Assembly: GCF_900116285.1 (NCBI RefSeq)
Contig: NZ_FPAJ01000004.1
Location: 1-64,000, forward strand
DNA: 64,000 nt
Source: Sulfitobacter marinus
GTDB taxonomy: Bacteria; Pseudomonadota; Alphaproteobacteria; Rhodobacterales; Rhodobacteraceae
Direction of reading: 5' to 3'
The position numbers and the translations under genes are program-made. The notes under the pieces are model-generated. The model did not search any database. It was not told the origin of the DNA and saw only the letters and a program-made list of their open reading frames with translations. How positions within the stretch are numbered: the stretch's first letter is position 1; the number at the start of each line of letters is the position of its first letter. This document shows positions 1-7,117 of the stretch, piece by piece.

Positions 1-497
1 GTCACTTTTGTCCGCCCCATCGAATGCGTGCCATATGCACTCGCGTCTAGGCCGATTGATGTGACCCAGTCGCGGACGATCCGCGCATACTGGCGTGTCG
101 AGATGTGCAGGCGTTCATGGAACCGACCCGGCCAAAGGTACTCCGAGCCAACCATGAGCTCATCTTCCATCCACTTTTCGACCGAGGCGCGTGTGCCTTC
201 GGATATCTCAAATCGCACAGGTTTCTGTGTCTTGCATTGTAACACCGATGCCCGTTCCTTGATCTGACCCGACGCCATGACGTCGACGACTTTCATCTTC
301 ACCAGGTCACAGCCGCGCAGCTTGCTGTCGATCGCCATGTTAAACAGCGCGAGGTCGCGATGGTTCTCTGATAGTTCTAGACGAACCCTGATCGCCCAAA
401 CGTGTTGAGGCTTCAAAGGCCGTTTCTGACCAACGATACGACCCTTGTTCCAAGCGGGGCGAAGTGCGCGAATGGCTGGTAGGTTTGGTGTTTCCAT
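1..497 (-). CDS. Tyrosine recombinase/integrase, 3' end beyond window
   Basis: Reading the minus strand from ATG at 497 gives 165 open codons that run off the left edge, so the C-terminus is missing. GGAGG seven bases before the ATG supports the start. The protein has the short catalytic-domain layout of solitary alphaproteobacterial integrases: a basic N-terminus, the R-box region with SKLRGCDLV around residue 60, a beta-strand section, and the start of the HxxR box. That box reads GTHSMGRTK, where relatives as I recall them read GTHSMRRTK, so the second catalytic arginine appears replaced by glycine (GGG for CGG). The tyrosine box lies outside the window. Its role would be DNA strand exchange for a mobile element. 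It diverges from the tetR gene at 685. Family call is firm; activity is doubtful. Confidence 0.8.
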   Translation of the reverse strand, partial: METPNLPAIRALRPAWNKGRIVGQKRPLKPQHVWAIRVRLELSENHRDLALFNMAIDSKLRGCDLVKMKVVDVMASGQIKERASVLQCKTQKPVRFEISEGTRASVEKWMEDELMVGSEYLWPGRFHERLHISTRQYARIVRDWVTSIGLDASAYGTHSMGRTKV

Positions 498-649
498 GAC
501 TGATCCTCCGATCCGCCATGCCCTCCCACAACGACAACCCGACGTTGACTAAAGCAGTATATCACCGGATGCTGCGTTGCATCTGAGGACCGAAAGGAGC
601 CCTAATTTGACCGATGCTGCGTCGAGCACGAATAGCTGGTTCGGCGAAG

Positions 650-678
650 TTGACAGATTTAGGACAATTGTCCTAAAT
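650..678 (+). promoter_or_regulatory. Promoter with overlapping TetR-type operator
   Basis: TTGACA at 650-655 is a consensus -35 box. A perfect 22-base palindrome fills 657-678 (left arm ATTTAGGACAA, right arm its exact complement), covering the spacer and the -10 position. The first base of transcription would fall near 685, the A of the tetR ATG, so the mRNA may be leaderless. Placement fits autorepression of the tetR-yciI-tag cassette, and the site could also affect the divergent integrase. That the TetR protein binds here is inference. Confidence 0.7.
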
Positions 679-684
679 GAGGGT

Positions 685-1266
685 ATGAGCAAATTGAACA
701 CGCGAAAATCTATCGAGGAGATGGCTGACTCCCTGTTCTATGAGAAAGGGTTTGAAGCGACGTCATTTGCTGATGTCGCGGCAGCGGTTGGCATTTCGCG
801 CGGTAATTTTTATCACCACTTCAAGTCCAAGGATGACATCCTTGACGCTGTGATCACACGCAGGATGAACAAGACGAAGGAAATGTTGGATGCTTGGGAC
901 GTAGGTGCGACACCCAAAGGGCGCATTGTGTCTTTCATTCGCATTCTGATCGCCAACCAAACTAAGATCATGGCGTTTGGCTGCCCTGTTGGATCGTTGA
1001 CGACCGAGCTGGCTAAGCTTGATCATGTCGCAAAAGACAGAGCCGCAGAGATTTTTAGCCTGTTTCGGGATTGGCTTGCGCACCAATTCAAAGCGCTTGG
1101 CCACGGCAAGGACGCTGCTGATCTGGCACTACATGTGTTGAGCCGATCCCAAGGCACCGCCGTACTGGCTTCGGCCTATGGAGATGGCGAATTTCTGAAA
1201 TCTGAGGTCGTCGCACTTGAAAACTGGTTAGAAACCCTACCCAACAAACAACTGGTGAGAGGCTGA
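685..1266 (+). CDS. TetR/AcrR family transcriptional regulator
   Basis: 193 residues. The N-terminal helix-turn-helix is clear: the IEEMADSLFYEKGFEATSF region, then VAAAVGISRGNFYHHFKSK, which is the classic TetR recognition helix with the YHHF signature. The C-terminal ligand/dimer domain resembles the TetR_C type with a conserved CPVGSLTTE stretch around residues 106-114. The frame is open further upstream to 577, but the HTH starts normally from ATG 685 and the palindrome and promoter lie just before it, so I place the start there. It is followed after two bases by a YciI protein and then tag, suggesting a repressor of that small operon. The ligand is unknown. Confidence 0.88.
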   Translation: MSKLNTRKSIEEMADSLFYEKGFEATSFADVAAAVGISRGNFYHHFKSKDDILDAVITRRMNKTKEMLDAWDVGATPKGRIVSFIRILIANQTKIMAFGCPVGSLTTELAKLDHVAKDRAAEIFSLFRDWLAHQFKALGHGKDAADLALHVLSRSQGTAVLASAYGDGEFLKSEVVALENWLETLPNKQLVRG

Positions 1267-1268
1267 GC

Positions 1269-1556
1269 ATGTTTATTATCTTCCTTAGATTATCAAAGAA
1301 CAAAGCCGCGGCTCATGAGCACATGGCGGCACATAACGCGTGGATCGCCGCGGGCTTTGCTGACGGCGTTTTCCAATGCGTTGGCTCGCTTAAGCCAGAA
1401 GGCGGCGGCGCGGTAATGGCTGTTGGAGAAAGCGGGGACGCGCTGAAAGAGCGGGTCAATTCTGATCCATTCGTACAGCATGATATTGTTGTCGCTGAAA
1501 TCATCGAGGTTGACGTCAAGAAGACCGCGCCTGCCCTTGAAATGTTGAAGGCCTGA
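1269..1556 (+). CDS. YciI-like (YCII domain) protein
   Basis: 95 residues, a single YCII-related domain of ferredoxin-like fold. Visible family features are the N-terminal strand MFIIFLRLS, a histidine-rich helix (H16, H18, H22), and the S-D-P-F motif (D66-F68), whose Asp pairs with a His in the proposed active site. YCII proteins have mostly unproven roles; some act as small dehalogenase-like or binding enzymes. It sits between tetR (gap of two bases) and tag (no gap), so it is certainly co-transcribed with them. The link with an alkylation-repair glycosylase hints at handling of a reactive compound, but that is inference. Confidence 0.8.
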   Translation: MFIIFLRLSKNKAAAHEHMAAHNAWIAAGFADGVFQCVGSLKPEGGGAVMAVGESGDALKERVNSDPFVQHDIVVAEIIEVDVKKTAPALEMLKA

Positions 1557-2171
1557 GTGGTGGATAAGTTAATAACCGGATCCGACGACCAAGAACGTTG
1601 TGAATGGTGTGACGCTGCACCTGAGTTCCTGCACTACCATGACACCGAATGGGGCTTTCCGGTCGTTGATGATATTCGCCTTTTTGAAAAGCTGTGTCTT
1701 GAGAGCTTTCAGTCCGGACTGAGCTGGCGCACAATACTGAACAAGCGCGAGAATTTCCGCGCTGCATTCGCCGGATTTGACTATGCCAAGGTTGCTCAGT
1801 TCGGCGCAGTGGATCGCGAACGTCTGATGGCAGATGCCGGGATTGTCAGAAACAAGAGCAAGATCGACGCGACGATCAACAATGCGCAACGTATGTGCGA
1901 GCTTGTAGAAGCCGAGGGATCGCTCGCAGCATTTGTCTGGGCTTTCGAGCCTGATCCTGAGACTCTTTCCGAACCCCAAACTGCAACGACGTCTGCCGCT
2001 TCTGTTGCCTTGTCAAAGGCATTGAAGAAACGTGGCTGGAAGTTTCTAGGGCATACCACCGTTTTTGCATTTATGCAGGCAATAGGTCTCATCAACGATC
2101 ATGCAAAGGGGTGCGTCATACGAGACAGGGTCAAGCAGGCCCGGCAGGCCTTTGAACCACCCAAGCGCTAA
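1557..2171 (+). CDS. tag: DNA-3-methyladenine glycosylase I
   Basis: 204 residues, full length for Tag. It removes 3-methyladenine from alkylated DNA as the first step of base excision repair. The zinc knuckle residues of E. coli Tag (C4, H17, H175, C179) match C15, H28, H182 and C186 here with the same spacings, and the base-binding glutamate (E38 in E. coli) matches E49 in the ESFQSGLSW segment. The GTG start at 1557 follows directly after the TGA of the yciI gene, implying translational coupling. Third gene of the TetR-controlled cassette at the accessory left end of the window. Confidence 0.93.
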   Translation: MVDKLITGSDDQERCEWCDAAPEFLHYHDTEWGFPVVDDIRLFEKLCLESFQSGLSWRTILNKRENFRAAFAGFDYAKVAQFGAVDRERLMADAGIVRNKSKIDATINNAQRMCELVEAEGSLAAFVWAFEPDPETLSEPQTATTSAASVALSKALKKRGWKFLGHTTVFAFMQAIGLINDHAKGCVIRDRVKQARQAFEPPKR

Positions 2172-2866
2172 TCGAAAACCGTGACAGCGGACATTCCAAT
2201 CTCGGTCCTCGATGACCGCACCGTCCCGCGCTCCGGGCATGCAACACTCTCCAAATCGAGCAGTTGCAGCGAATGTCGGCAATGCGGGCTGCGACCGCAG
2301 CATCCTGATCGGTCGGCCAGCGGCAGCTTAGGGCCATCAATGTAGGCCGGATTATTTGCTCATGCGAAATACTGCGGGACGGTATTGGTAAAGTGGGCTC
2401 TCCAAGCACCTTAGCCGCGCGATCTACGAGCGACAGTTTCCGGAAATAACACCGTGCCCGTCATGGTGTTCGAACTCACCATAGGGGACGCAAAGCCGGC
2501 CTTCGCACCCAGACGCTCATGGTCTGCTTCATTGCACATGCTTTTGATGTTATTCATTTATGGAAACACAAAGCTAAGGAAGCACCCAGATGCCAAAAGC
2601 GATTGTTCCTGCCGATTTGGAGAGCTACGTCACGGATTGGAAAATGTCGCCGGATTTATTCAAGACGGTGCTGTCGTAGAAATCAAATGCATCGCACGTA
2701 GAACGTAGATGATACGCGTGTATCGGCCGAAGTGCGCTCTTGCGAACCTTAGCTACGCATCCCGGTAGCGCCCGTTTTGTCCTGAAGAGGCTGCGTAATG
2801 TGCCGGTAACGGCAAAATCCCAGCCTATACGGGGCAGGCGATCTGTAGTGCTGGATGAGGGTGGTT
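2172..2866. other. Gene-poor, decayed stretch next to tRNA-Ala
   Basis: About 700 bases with no convincing complete gene. Reading frames are short, lack ribosome binding sites and look like no family I know. The only recognisable piece is a short RidA-like start at 2590. The stretch lies between the tag cassette and the 3' end of tRNA-Ala, as expected of an eroded island edge. I see no transposase, terminator or obvious direct repeat in it. Confidence 0.5.
2590..2679 (+). pseudogene. Possible 5' remnant of a RidA-family gene
   Basis: An ATG preceded by AAGGA opens a 29-codon frame reading MPKAIVPADLESYV, then TDWKMSPDLF, before a TAG. This resembles the start of RidA/YjgF-type proteins found in Roseobacters, as I remember them, after which the similarity stops. 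There is no continuation in other frames that I can recognise. It is either a truncated relic or a chance match. Confidence 0.3.
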
Positions 2867-2942
2867 TGGTGGAGCCTAGCGGGATCGAACCGCTGACCTC
2901 CTGCATGCCATGCAGGCGCTCTCCCAGCTGAGCTAAGGCCCC
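2867..2942 (-). tRNA. tRNA-Ala (anticodon GGC)
   Basis: The minus strand gives a 76-base cloverleaf starting GGGGCCTTAGCTCAGC and ending with an encoded CCA. The acceptor stem pairs GGGGCCT with AGGCTCC (one G-U). The anticodon arm is CCTGC-ATGGCAT-GCAGG, placing GGC at positions 34-36, which reads GCC/GCU alanine codons. The T arm contains GGTTCGATCC. The 3' end points towards the integrase-bearing left edge, the usual orientation for island insertion into a tRNA. Confidence 0.97.
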
Positions 2943-3010
2943 ATCATGGATCAATGATCCGGTCGTTGTCGCAACCCGGGATGGCTGCTGCGCCGCTGAA
3001 TAGGCGCAAG

Positions 3011-3049
3011 CGAAGGCGGGATCAAGGGGAAAATCCACTCCCGCCTTCG
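3011..3049. terminator. Hairpin downstream of the TIGR02300 gene
   Basis: Perfect 10-base arms CGAAGGCGGG (3011-3020) and its complement (3040-3049) with a 19-base loop, between tRNA-Ala and the 3' end of the minus-strand gene at 3060. There is no clear T run, so it is a weak terminator or a spacer hairpin. Confidence 0.4.
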
Positions 3050-3059
3050 TAAAGTTTAA

Positions 3060-3383
3060 TCAGTCGTCGTCATTGGCGGCAACGTCCGCGATTTCTTCGA
3101 GCGGAACTGTATCTTCTTCGTCGTCGTCATCGTCCAGAATATCGTCATCCAGATCCACATCAACGTCGTCGTCATCTACCAATACGTCGTCCTCAGCGTC
3201 ACCTTTTTTGGCCTTTGCTGTGACGGCGTCTTCGGCGTCGGCGGCGATCATACGCGACTTGGAGTTGTCAATCTCGACGACCTCACCGCTGTATGGGCTG
3301 ATGATCGGGTCTTTGTTCAGGTCGTAGAACCGCTTGCCCGTTGTGGGGCACAGGCGCTTGGTTCCCCATTCTTCATTGGGCAT
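3060..3383 (-). CDS. TIGR02300 family protein (FYDLN acid domain)
   Basis: 107 residues. The N-terminus MPNEEWGTKRLCPTTGKRF followed by YDLNKDPIISPY is the diagnostic motif of this alphaproteobacterial family. The second half is extremely acidic, with long Asp/Glu runs from about residue 65 to the end (the DDD repeats also make the DNA low in complexity). The function is unknown. The start is at the Met before PNEEWG, which matches the family; the frame remains open upstream but that part overlaps the divergent peptidase promoter. Highly confident family, no assigned role. Confidence 0.9.
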   Translation of the reverse strand: MPNEEWGTKRLCPTTGKRFYDLNKDPIISPYSGEVVEIDNSKSRMIAADAEDAVTAKAKKGDAEDDVLVDDDDVDVDLDDDILDDDDDEEDTVPLEEIADVAANDDD

Positions 3384-3495
3384 CGAAGTCCCCTTTTTGA
3401 AAGTGTTGTTGCGTATAGATGATTCAGGCCAAGTGCCATATGAGATAGGAACTGTCAAAGGCAATCGCCACACTATATGCGCCCGAAAGCCCAAA

Positions 3496-4185
3496 ATGCC
3501 CGATCCGTTCCTGCCCGGCAATCCGCCAATCCCGCTTATCCTGCGCCGTTCCGCGCGGGCCAGACGTATATCTCTGCGTATTTCGCAACTGGATGGCCGC
3601 GTGACGCTGACGCTTCCCAAGCGGCTGCAAGAGGCCGAGGGCATCGCATTCGCCCGTGAAAAGGAAGAATGGATTCGCAAGCACCTTGAGACGCGCGGCG
3701 CGGATATCCCAATCGGTATCGGTGCGGAGTTCCCCTTGGGCGGGCGCATGGTGCAGGTCATTCAGGGGCAGGGACGCCGCGTTCAATTGGGTGATGACAC
3801 AATTGCGGTGCCCGGGCGCGAAGACCGTGTAGCGGCACGGCTTGCCGCGCATTTAAAAGAACTTGCGCGGGACCGTCTGGCGGGGGCCTGTGATGATTAC
3901 GCCGCGGTTCTAGGGCGACCCTACAGCAAGCTGACCCTGCGCGATACGCGGTCTCGGTGGGGGTCGTGCACATCCGACGGCGGGCTGATGTTTTCCTGGC
4001 GCTTGATACTGACCCCGCCCGAAGTGCTGGACTATGTCGCTGCCCACGAGGTCGCCCATCTGGCACAGATGAACCACTCGCCCGCCTTCTGGGCCGAGGT
4101 GGAGCGAATCTATGGTCCCTATAAAGATGCGCGCCGCTGGCTGCGCCAAAACGGCAGTGATCTGCACCGCTACCGATTTAAATAA
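3496..4185 (+). CDS. YgjP/WLM-like zinc metallopeptidase (DUF45)
   Basis: 229 residues. The C-terminal half carries the family signature: RDTRSRWGSCTSDG, then a zinc site HEVAH at residues 184-188 and a third likely ligand H194 in QMNHSPAFW. The N-terminal part (about 1-120) is the usual beta-rich region with RRSARARRISLRI. Members are described as predicted metal-dependent hydrolases; in E. coli the relative is YgjP. The start at 3496 matches family N-termini; the frame is open upstream to 3334 across the divergent TIGR02300 gene start, which is less likely coding. Followed 20 bases later by a VOC protein. Confidence 0.87.
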   Translation: MPDPFLPGNPPIPLILRRSARARRISLRISQLDGRVTLTLPKRLQEAEGIAFAREKEEWIRKHLETRGADIPIGIGAEFPLGGRMVQVIQGQGRRVQLGDDTIAVPGREDRVAARLAAHLKELARDRLAGACDDYAAVLGRPYSKLTLRDTRSRWGSCTSDGGLMFSWRLILTPPEVLDYVAAHEVAHLAQMNHSPAFWAEVERIYGPYKDARRWLRQNGSDLHRYRFK

Positions 4186-4205
4186 AATACAAGCTGGAGC
4201 CGCCT

Positions 4206-4640
4206 ATGACACCCCCTCAACTGGCCGCATTGGTCCCTGAGCTTTCCTGCAGTGACTTTGAACAAAGCCTGAAGTTTTATACAAAAATTCTTGGGTTTAA
4301 GGTGCTGTTCGAGCGGCCCGAGCGAGAGTTCGCTTATCTGGCTCTCGGCAAGGCGCAGATCATGCTTGAGCAATCAAACGGTTATTGGGAAACTGGGCCA
4401 TTGCAAAAGCCATACGGGCGGGGCGTCAACTTTCAGATTGTGGTGCCGGACTTGCAGCCGATTGTTGATCATCTTGCCAACTCCGGGGTTGCTCTGTTTC
4501 AAGCACCCGAAACAGCGTGGTACAGGATCGATAAGGTTGAGCGGGGCGTACGCGAGTTTTTGGTGCAGGATCCGGATGGCTATCTGCTTCGGTTCAGCCA
4601 GCTCATAGGGGACAGGCCCACCGCACGCGATCAAGCTTGA
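4206..4640 (+). CDS. VOC/glyoxalase-fold (bleomycin resistance-like) protein
   Basis: 144 residues with a single glyoxalase/VOC domain: LVPELSCSDFEQSLKFYTKILGF at the start, FAYLALGKAQIMLEQ in the middle, and the C-terminal VRE-FLVQDPDGYLLRFSQ strand with a metal-ligand-type Glu/Asp region. Such proteins may bind drugs such as bleomycin or act as small dioxygenases or epimerases; the substrate cannot be deduced. GGAG precedes the start. Its stop codon overlaps the -35 box of the following gntR gene, so the two are adjacent but separately promoted. Confidence 0.82.
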   Translation: MTPPQLAALVPELSCSDFEQSLKFYTKILGFKVLFERPEREFAYLALGKAQIMLEQSNGYWETGPLQKPYGRGVNFQIVVPDLQPIVDHLANSGVALFQAPETAWYRIDKVERGVREFLVQDPDGYLLRFSQLIGDRPTARDQA

Positions 4641-4670
4641 CATTGACGCGGCCATTTTTTGTGATCACAA
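4637..4670 (+). promoter_or_regulatory. gntR promoter with overlapping operator
   Basis: TTGACA (4637-4642) and TGTGAT (4660-4665) are spaced by 17 bases. The -10 box lies inside the perfect 12-base palindrome TTGTGATCACAA (4659-4670). Transcription would start only about six bases before the ATG at 4678. This layout fits self-repression by the encoded GntR protein, whose family binds short palindromes of GT...AC type. Confidence 0.6.
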
Positions 4671-4677
4671 CGGCAAT

Positions 4678-5328
4678 ATGAACCTGAACCCTCGCCCCCT
4701 TGATGCTCAGCCGCTGGCCCATGACCGTGTTTACCGGCAATTGCGCGGCCGTATTATGAATGGTGATCTTCCGCCGGGCCATGCGCTGACCTTGCGAGGG
4801 ATCGGTAAGGAGTACGAGGTTTCAATGACGCCCGCCCGCGAGGCGGTGCGCCGTCTGGTGGCCGAAGGGGCGCTGACCATGTCGGCGTCGGGGCGCATCT
4901 CCACACCAGAACTGAGCAACGAGCGGATCGAGGAACTTGCCGCGTTGCGCGCTTTGATCGAGGTCGAGCTGGCCAGCCGTGCGCTGCCACGTGCGCATTT
5001 TGCCCTGATCGACCGGCTTCAAACGATCAATAATGCGGTGTCCGAAGCCGTCGCCCACCGTGATGCTGTAAGCTATATTCGCACCAATCTAGAATTTCAC
5101 CGTACGTTGTATCTGCGCGCGCAGGCCCCTGCGATGCTGGCGATGGCTGAAACCGTTTGGCTGCAAATGGGGCCGACCATGCGTGCCCTATATGGCCGTT
5201 TGCGCCGGACCGAGCCGCCGCATTTTCATCGTTTGATCATTGCAGCGCTGCGTGCAGGGGACGAGCCGGGATTGCGCCTTGCCGTCAGAACCGACGTGAC
5301 TCAAGGCTTGCGCATGCTCGCGACCTGA
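4678..5328 (+). CDS. GntR family regulator, FCD subfamily
   Basis: 216 residues. Residues about 12-75 form the winged helix: DRVYRQLRGRIMNGDLPPG, then LTLRGIGKEYEVSMTPAREAVRRLVAEG, the GntR signature. The C-terminal FCD domain (about 85-210) shows the helical pattern with candidate metal-binding residues in NLEFHRTLY and HFHRLIIAAL. FCD regulators respond to small acids; the ligand is not identifiable. It lies convergent with accA and alone in its transcription unit. A palindrome overlaps its own promoter. Confidence 0.88.
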   Translation: MNLNPRPLDAQPLAHDRVYRQLRGRIMNGDLPPGHALTLRGIGKEYEVSMTPAREAVRRLVAEGALTMSASGRISTPELSNERIEELAALRALIEVELASRALPRAHFALIDRLQTINNAVSEAVAHRDAVSYIRTNLEFHRTLYLRAQAPAMLAMAETVWLQMGPTMRALYGRLRRTEPPHFHRLIIAALRAGDEPGLRLAVRTDVTQGLRMLAT

Positions 5329-5351
5329 GCCGGAGTTTTCAAAACCCCGCC

Positions 5352-5372
5352 CGTTTTCTTGGCAAGAAAACG
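5352..5372. terminator. Inverted repeat between convergent gntR and accA
   Basis: Arms CGTTTTCTTG and CAAGAAAACG flank a single central G; folded as RNA it could give a 7-base stem with a 7-base loop, with a T run in the stem. It lies in the 57-base gap between two converging genes, so a bidirectional terminator is plausible. Confidence 0.4.
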
Positions 5373-5385
5373 ATACCGCCTCGGA

Positions 5386-6348
5386 TTATGCCGCCAGCCC
5401 TTTTGAACCCAACGCCATGAATTTGGCGCGCCGGTCATCAATCAACGCCTTGCTCTTCTTACCGTCTAAATCTTTCAGCATGGCCTCGATCGCCTTGCCA
5501 ACAGCTTTGATGGCCCCGGCCGGATCGCGATGCGCGCCGCCGCGCGGTTCTGGAATGATGCGGTCATTTACGCCAAGCTGTTTCAAATCTTGGGCTGTCA
5601 GGCGCAACGCCTCGGCAGCTTCACGCATCTTCTCTGAGTTTTTCCACAAGATCGATGCGCAGCCTTCTGGGGAAATCACCGAATAAACAGAATGCTCAAG
5701 CATCGCGAGCCGGTTCCCAGTGGCAAAAGCAACAGCCCCGCCAGAGCCACCTTCTCCGATCACCACCGAAACCAGTGGCACGCCGATTTGCAGACATTTT
5801 TCAGTCGCGCGGGCGATGGCCTCCGATTGGCCACGCTCCTCGGCACCTTTGCCGGGATAGGCACCAGGGGTGTCGACCAACGTAATGACCGGCAAGCCAA
5901 ACTTATCTGCCAGTTCCATCAATCGCACGGCTTTGCGATAGCCTTCGGGCCGGGCCATGCCAAAGTTGCGTTCAATTCGTGATTTTGTATCGTCGCCTTT
6001 TTCATGTCCGATCACCATGACAGGCACGTCATCAAAACGTGCCAAACCACCCATTACGGCCAAATCGTCGGCAAAGTTACGATCACCGGCAAGCGGTGTG
6101 TAATCTGTAAAAAGCGCCTCGATATAATCCTTACAATGGGGACGGTTGGGGTGCCGCGCCACTTGGCATTTTCGCCACGGGGTAAGGGATTTGTATAGAT
6201 CGTCCAGCATCTGGTGGGCTTTTTGATCCAGCGCCTTTGCTTCGGCGCTGACGTCCATTCCCTCCGAAGATCCGGCAAGGGCGCGTAATTCTTCCGCTTT
6301 GCCCTCAATCTCGGCGAGTGGTTTTTCAAAATCCAGATACTGTGTCAT
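5386..6348 (-). CDS. accA: Acetyl-CoA carboxylase carboxyltransferase subunit alpha
   Basis: 320 residues, typical of AccA. It transfers the carboxyl group from biotin to acetyl-CoA, forming malonyl-CoA for fatty acid synthesis, as an alpha2beta2 complex with AccD (not in the window). Recognisable blocks are [70 protein letters not shown] and [14 protein letters not shown]. The start [11 protein letters not shown] at 6348 has GGAG six bases upstream and matches the family. Upstream on the same strand is the lysE-type gene (65-base gap). Confidence 0.97.
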   Translation of the reverse strand: MTQYLDFEKPLAEIEGKAEELRALAGSSEGMDVSAEAKALDQKAHQMLDDLYKSLTPWRKCQVARHPNRPHCKDYIEALFTDYTPLAGDRNFADDLAVMGGLARFDDVPVMVIGHEKGDDTKSRIERNFGMARPEGYRKAVRLMELADKFGLPVITLVDTPGAYPGKGAEERGQSEAIARATEKCLQIGVPLVSVVIGEGGSGGAVAFATGNRLAMLEHSVYSVISPEGCASILWKNSEKMREAAEALRLTAQDLKQLGVNDRIIPEPRGGAHRDPAGAIKAVGKAIEAMLKDLDGKKSKALIDDRRAKFMALGSKGLAA

Positions 6349-6413
6349 CACATGCTCCGCGTTAGGTTCTGTGCTATATGGCGCTGATTTGCGGCCTTTG
6401 CAACGCAGCGCGT

Positions 6414-7013
6414 TCACGCTGCCGGCAAAAGCACGGGAACCAGGGACGCCACCAACAAAGCGGCCATCGTCCAGTTGAATATCGTCAAACGCCGCGGGTT
6501 GGTCAAAAACCGCGCCATTTCTTTGCCTAAAACGGTCCATAGTGTCACTGAAGGAAAAGCCATAACCGCCACGACACCTGCCGTAATAAACAACGGGCCA
6601 GCATCGGCCTGAGGCACATAAATCGTGATGATACTTAGGCCAAAGGCCCAGGCCTTGGGATTGACCCATTGAAATCCGGCGGCTTGAATAAAGCTCAAGG
6701 GGTGCCCGGTTGCCGCTGCTTGCTGCGCAGGGCCAGCGGTCGCGATCTTATAGGCAAGATACAGCAGATAGATGACACTCAATACCTTGAGGACGGTATA
6801 GATAACCGGAAAGGTATCAAACACCCGGATTAAACCAAACCCGACCAAAAGCAGCATGATCATAAAGCCGATTGTGATCCCGAGCATATGCGGGACCGTA
6901 CGTGCAAAACCATAATTCGCGCCGGAGGCCATCAGCATCAGGTTATTCGGGCCCGGCGTCATGGATGTTATAAACGCAAATAGCGCAAGGGCAGAGAGTA
7001 CATCAAAAGTCAT
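6414..7013 (-). CDS. LysE/RhtB family amino-acid exporter
   Basis: 199 residues with about six hydrophobic segments. The N-terminal [19 protein letters not shown] is the LysE-family signature (PGPN motif). Other family blocks are [10 protein letters not shown], and [16 protein letters not shown] around residues 115-130. These carriers expel amino acids or similar small metabolites through the inner membrane; the substrate is not readable. The start at 7013 (MTFDVLSAL) matches relatives; a TTG start at 7031 would add six residues. A repeat element lies upstream, between it and the mcl1 stop. Confidence 0.87.
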   Translation of the reverse strand: MTFDVLSALALFAFITSMTPGPNNLMLMASGANYGFARTVPHMLGITIGFMIMLLLVGFGLIRVFDTFPVIYTVLKVLSVIYLLYLAYKIATAGPAQQAAATGHPLSFIQAAGFQWVNPKAWAFGLSIITIYVPQADAGPLFITAGVVAVMAFPSVTLWTVLGKEMARFLTNPRRLTIFNWTMAALLVASLVPVLLPAA

Positions 7014-7052
7014 ACCCAACAGATGCCTCAACTCTGCATCCGCGCCAAGCCC

Positions 7053-7107
7053 CCTTTCTCTGGCTTACAAATATCCCGGGGGGTACGGGGGGCTGGCCCC
7101 CCGCTTG
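7053..7107 (-). repeat. Post-stop intergenic repeat, G/C-rich hairpin form
   Basis: Read on the minus strand, just after the mcl1 stop: GGGGGCCAGCCCCCC, then GTACCCCCCGGGATATTTG, then TAAGCCAGAGAAAG. The first part folds on itself. The same first part recurs at 39376, and the GGGATATTT...AGCCAGAGAAG part recurs at 26913. It probably ends mcl1 transcription. Confidence 0.6.
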
Positions 7108-7117
7108 AGGTCCGCGA

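Noticed and set aside
28..267. 79-codon plus-strand frame at the left edge
   Set aside because: Antisense to the integrase reading frame, which has a ribosome site and family motifs.
3061..3200. GTC/GTCATC repeats as a possible tandem repeat element
   Set aside because: They encode the Asp-rich tail of the TIGR02300 protein and are explained by coding.
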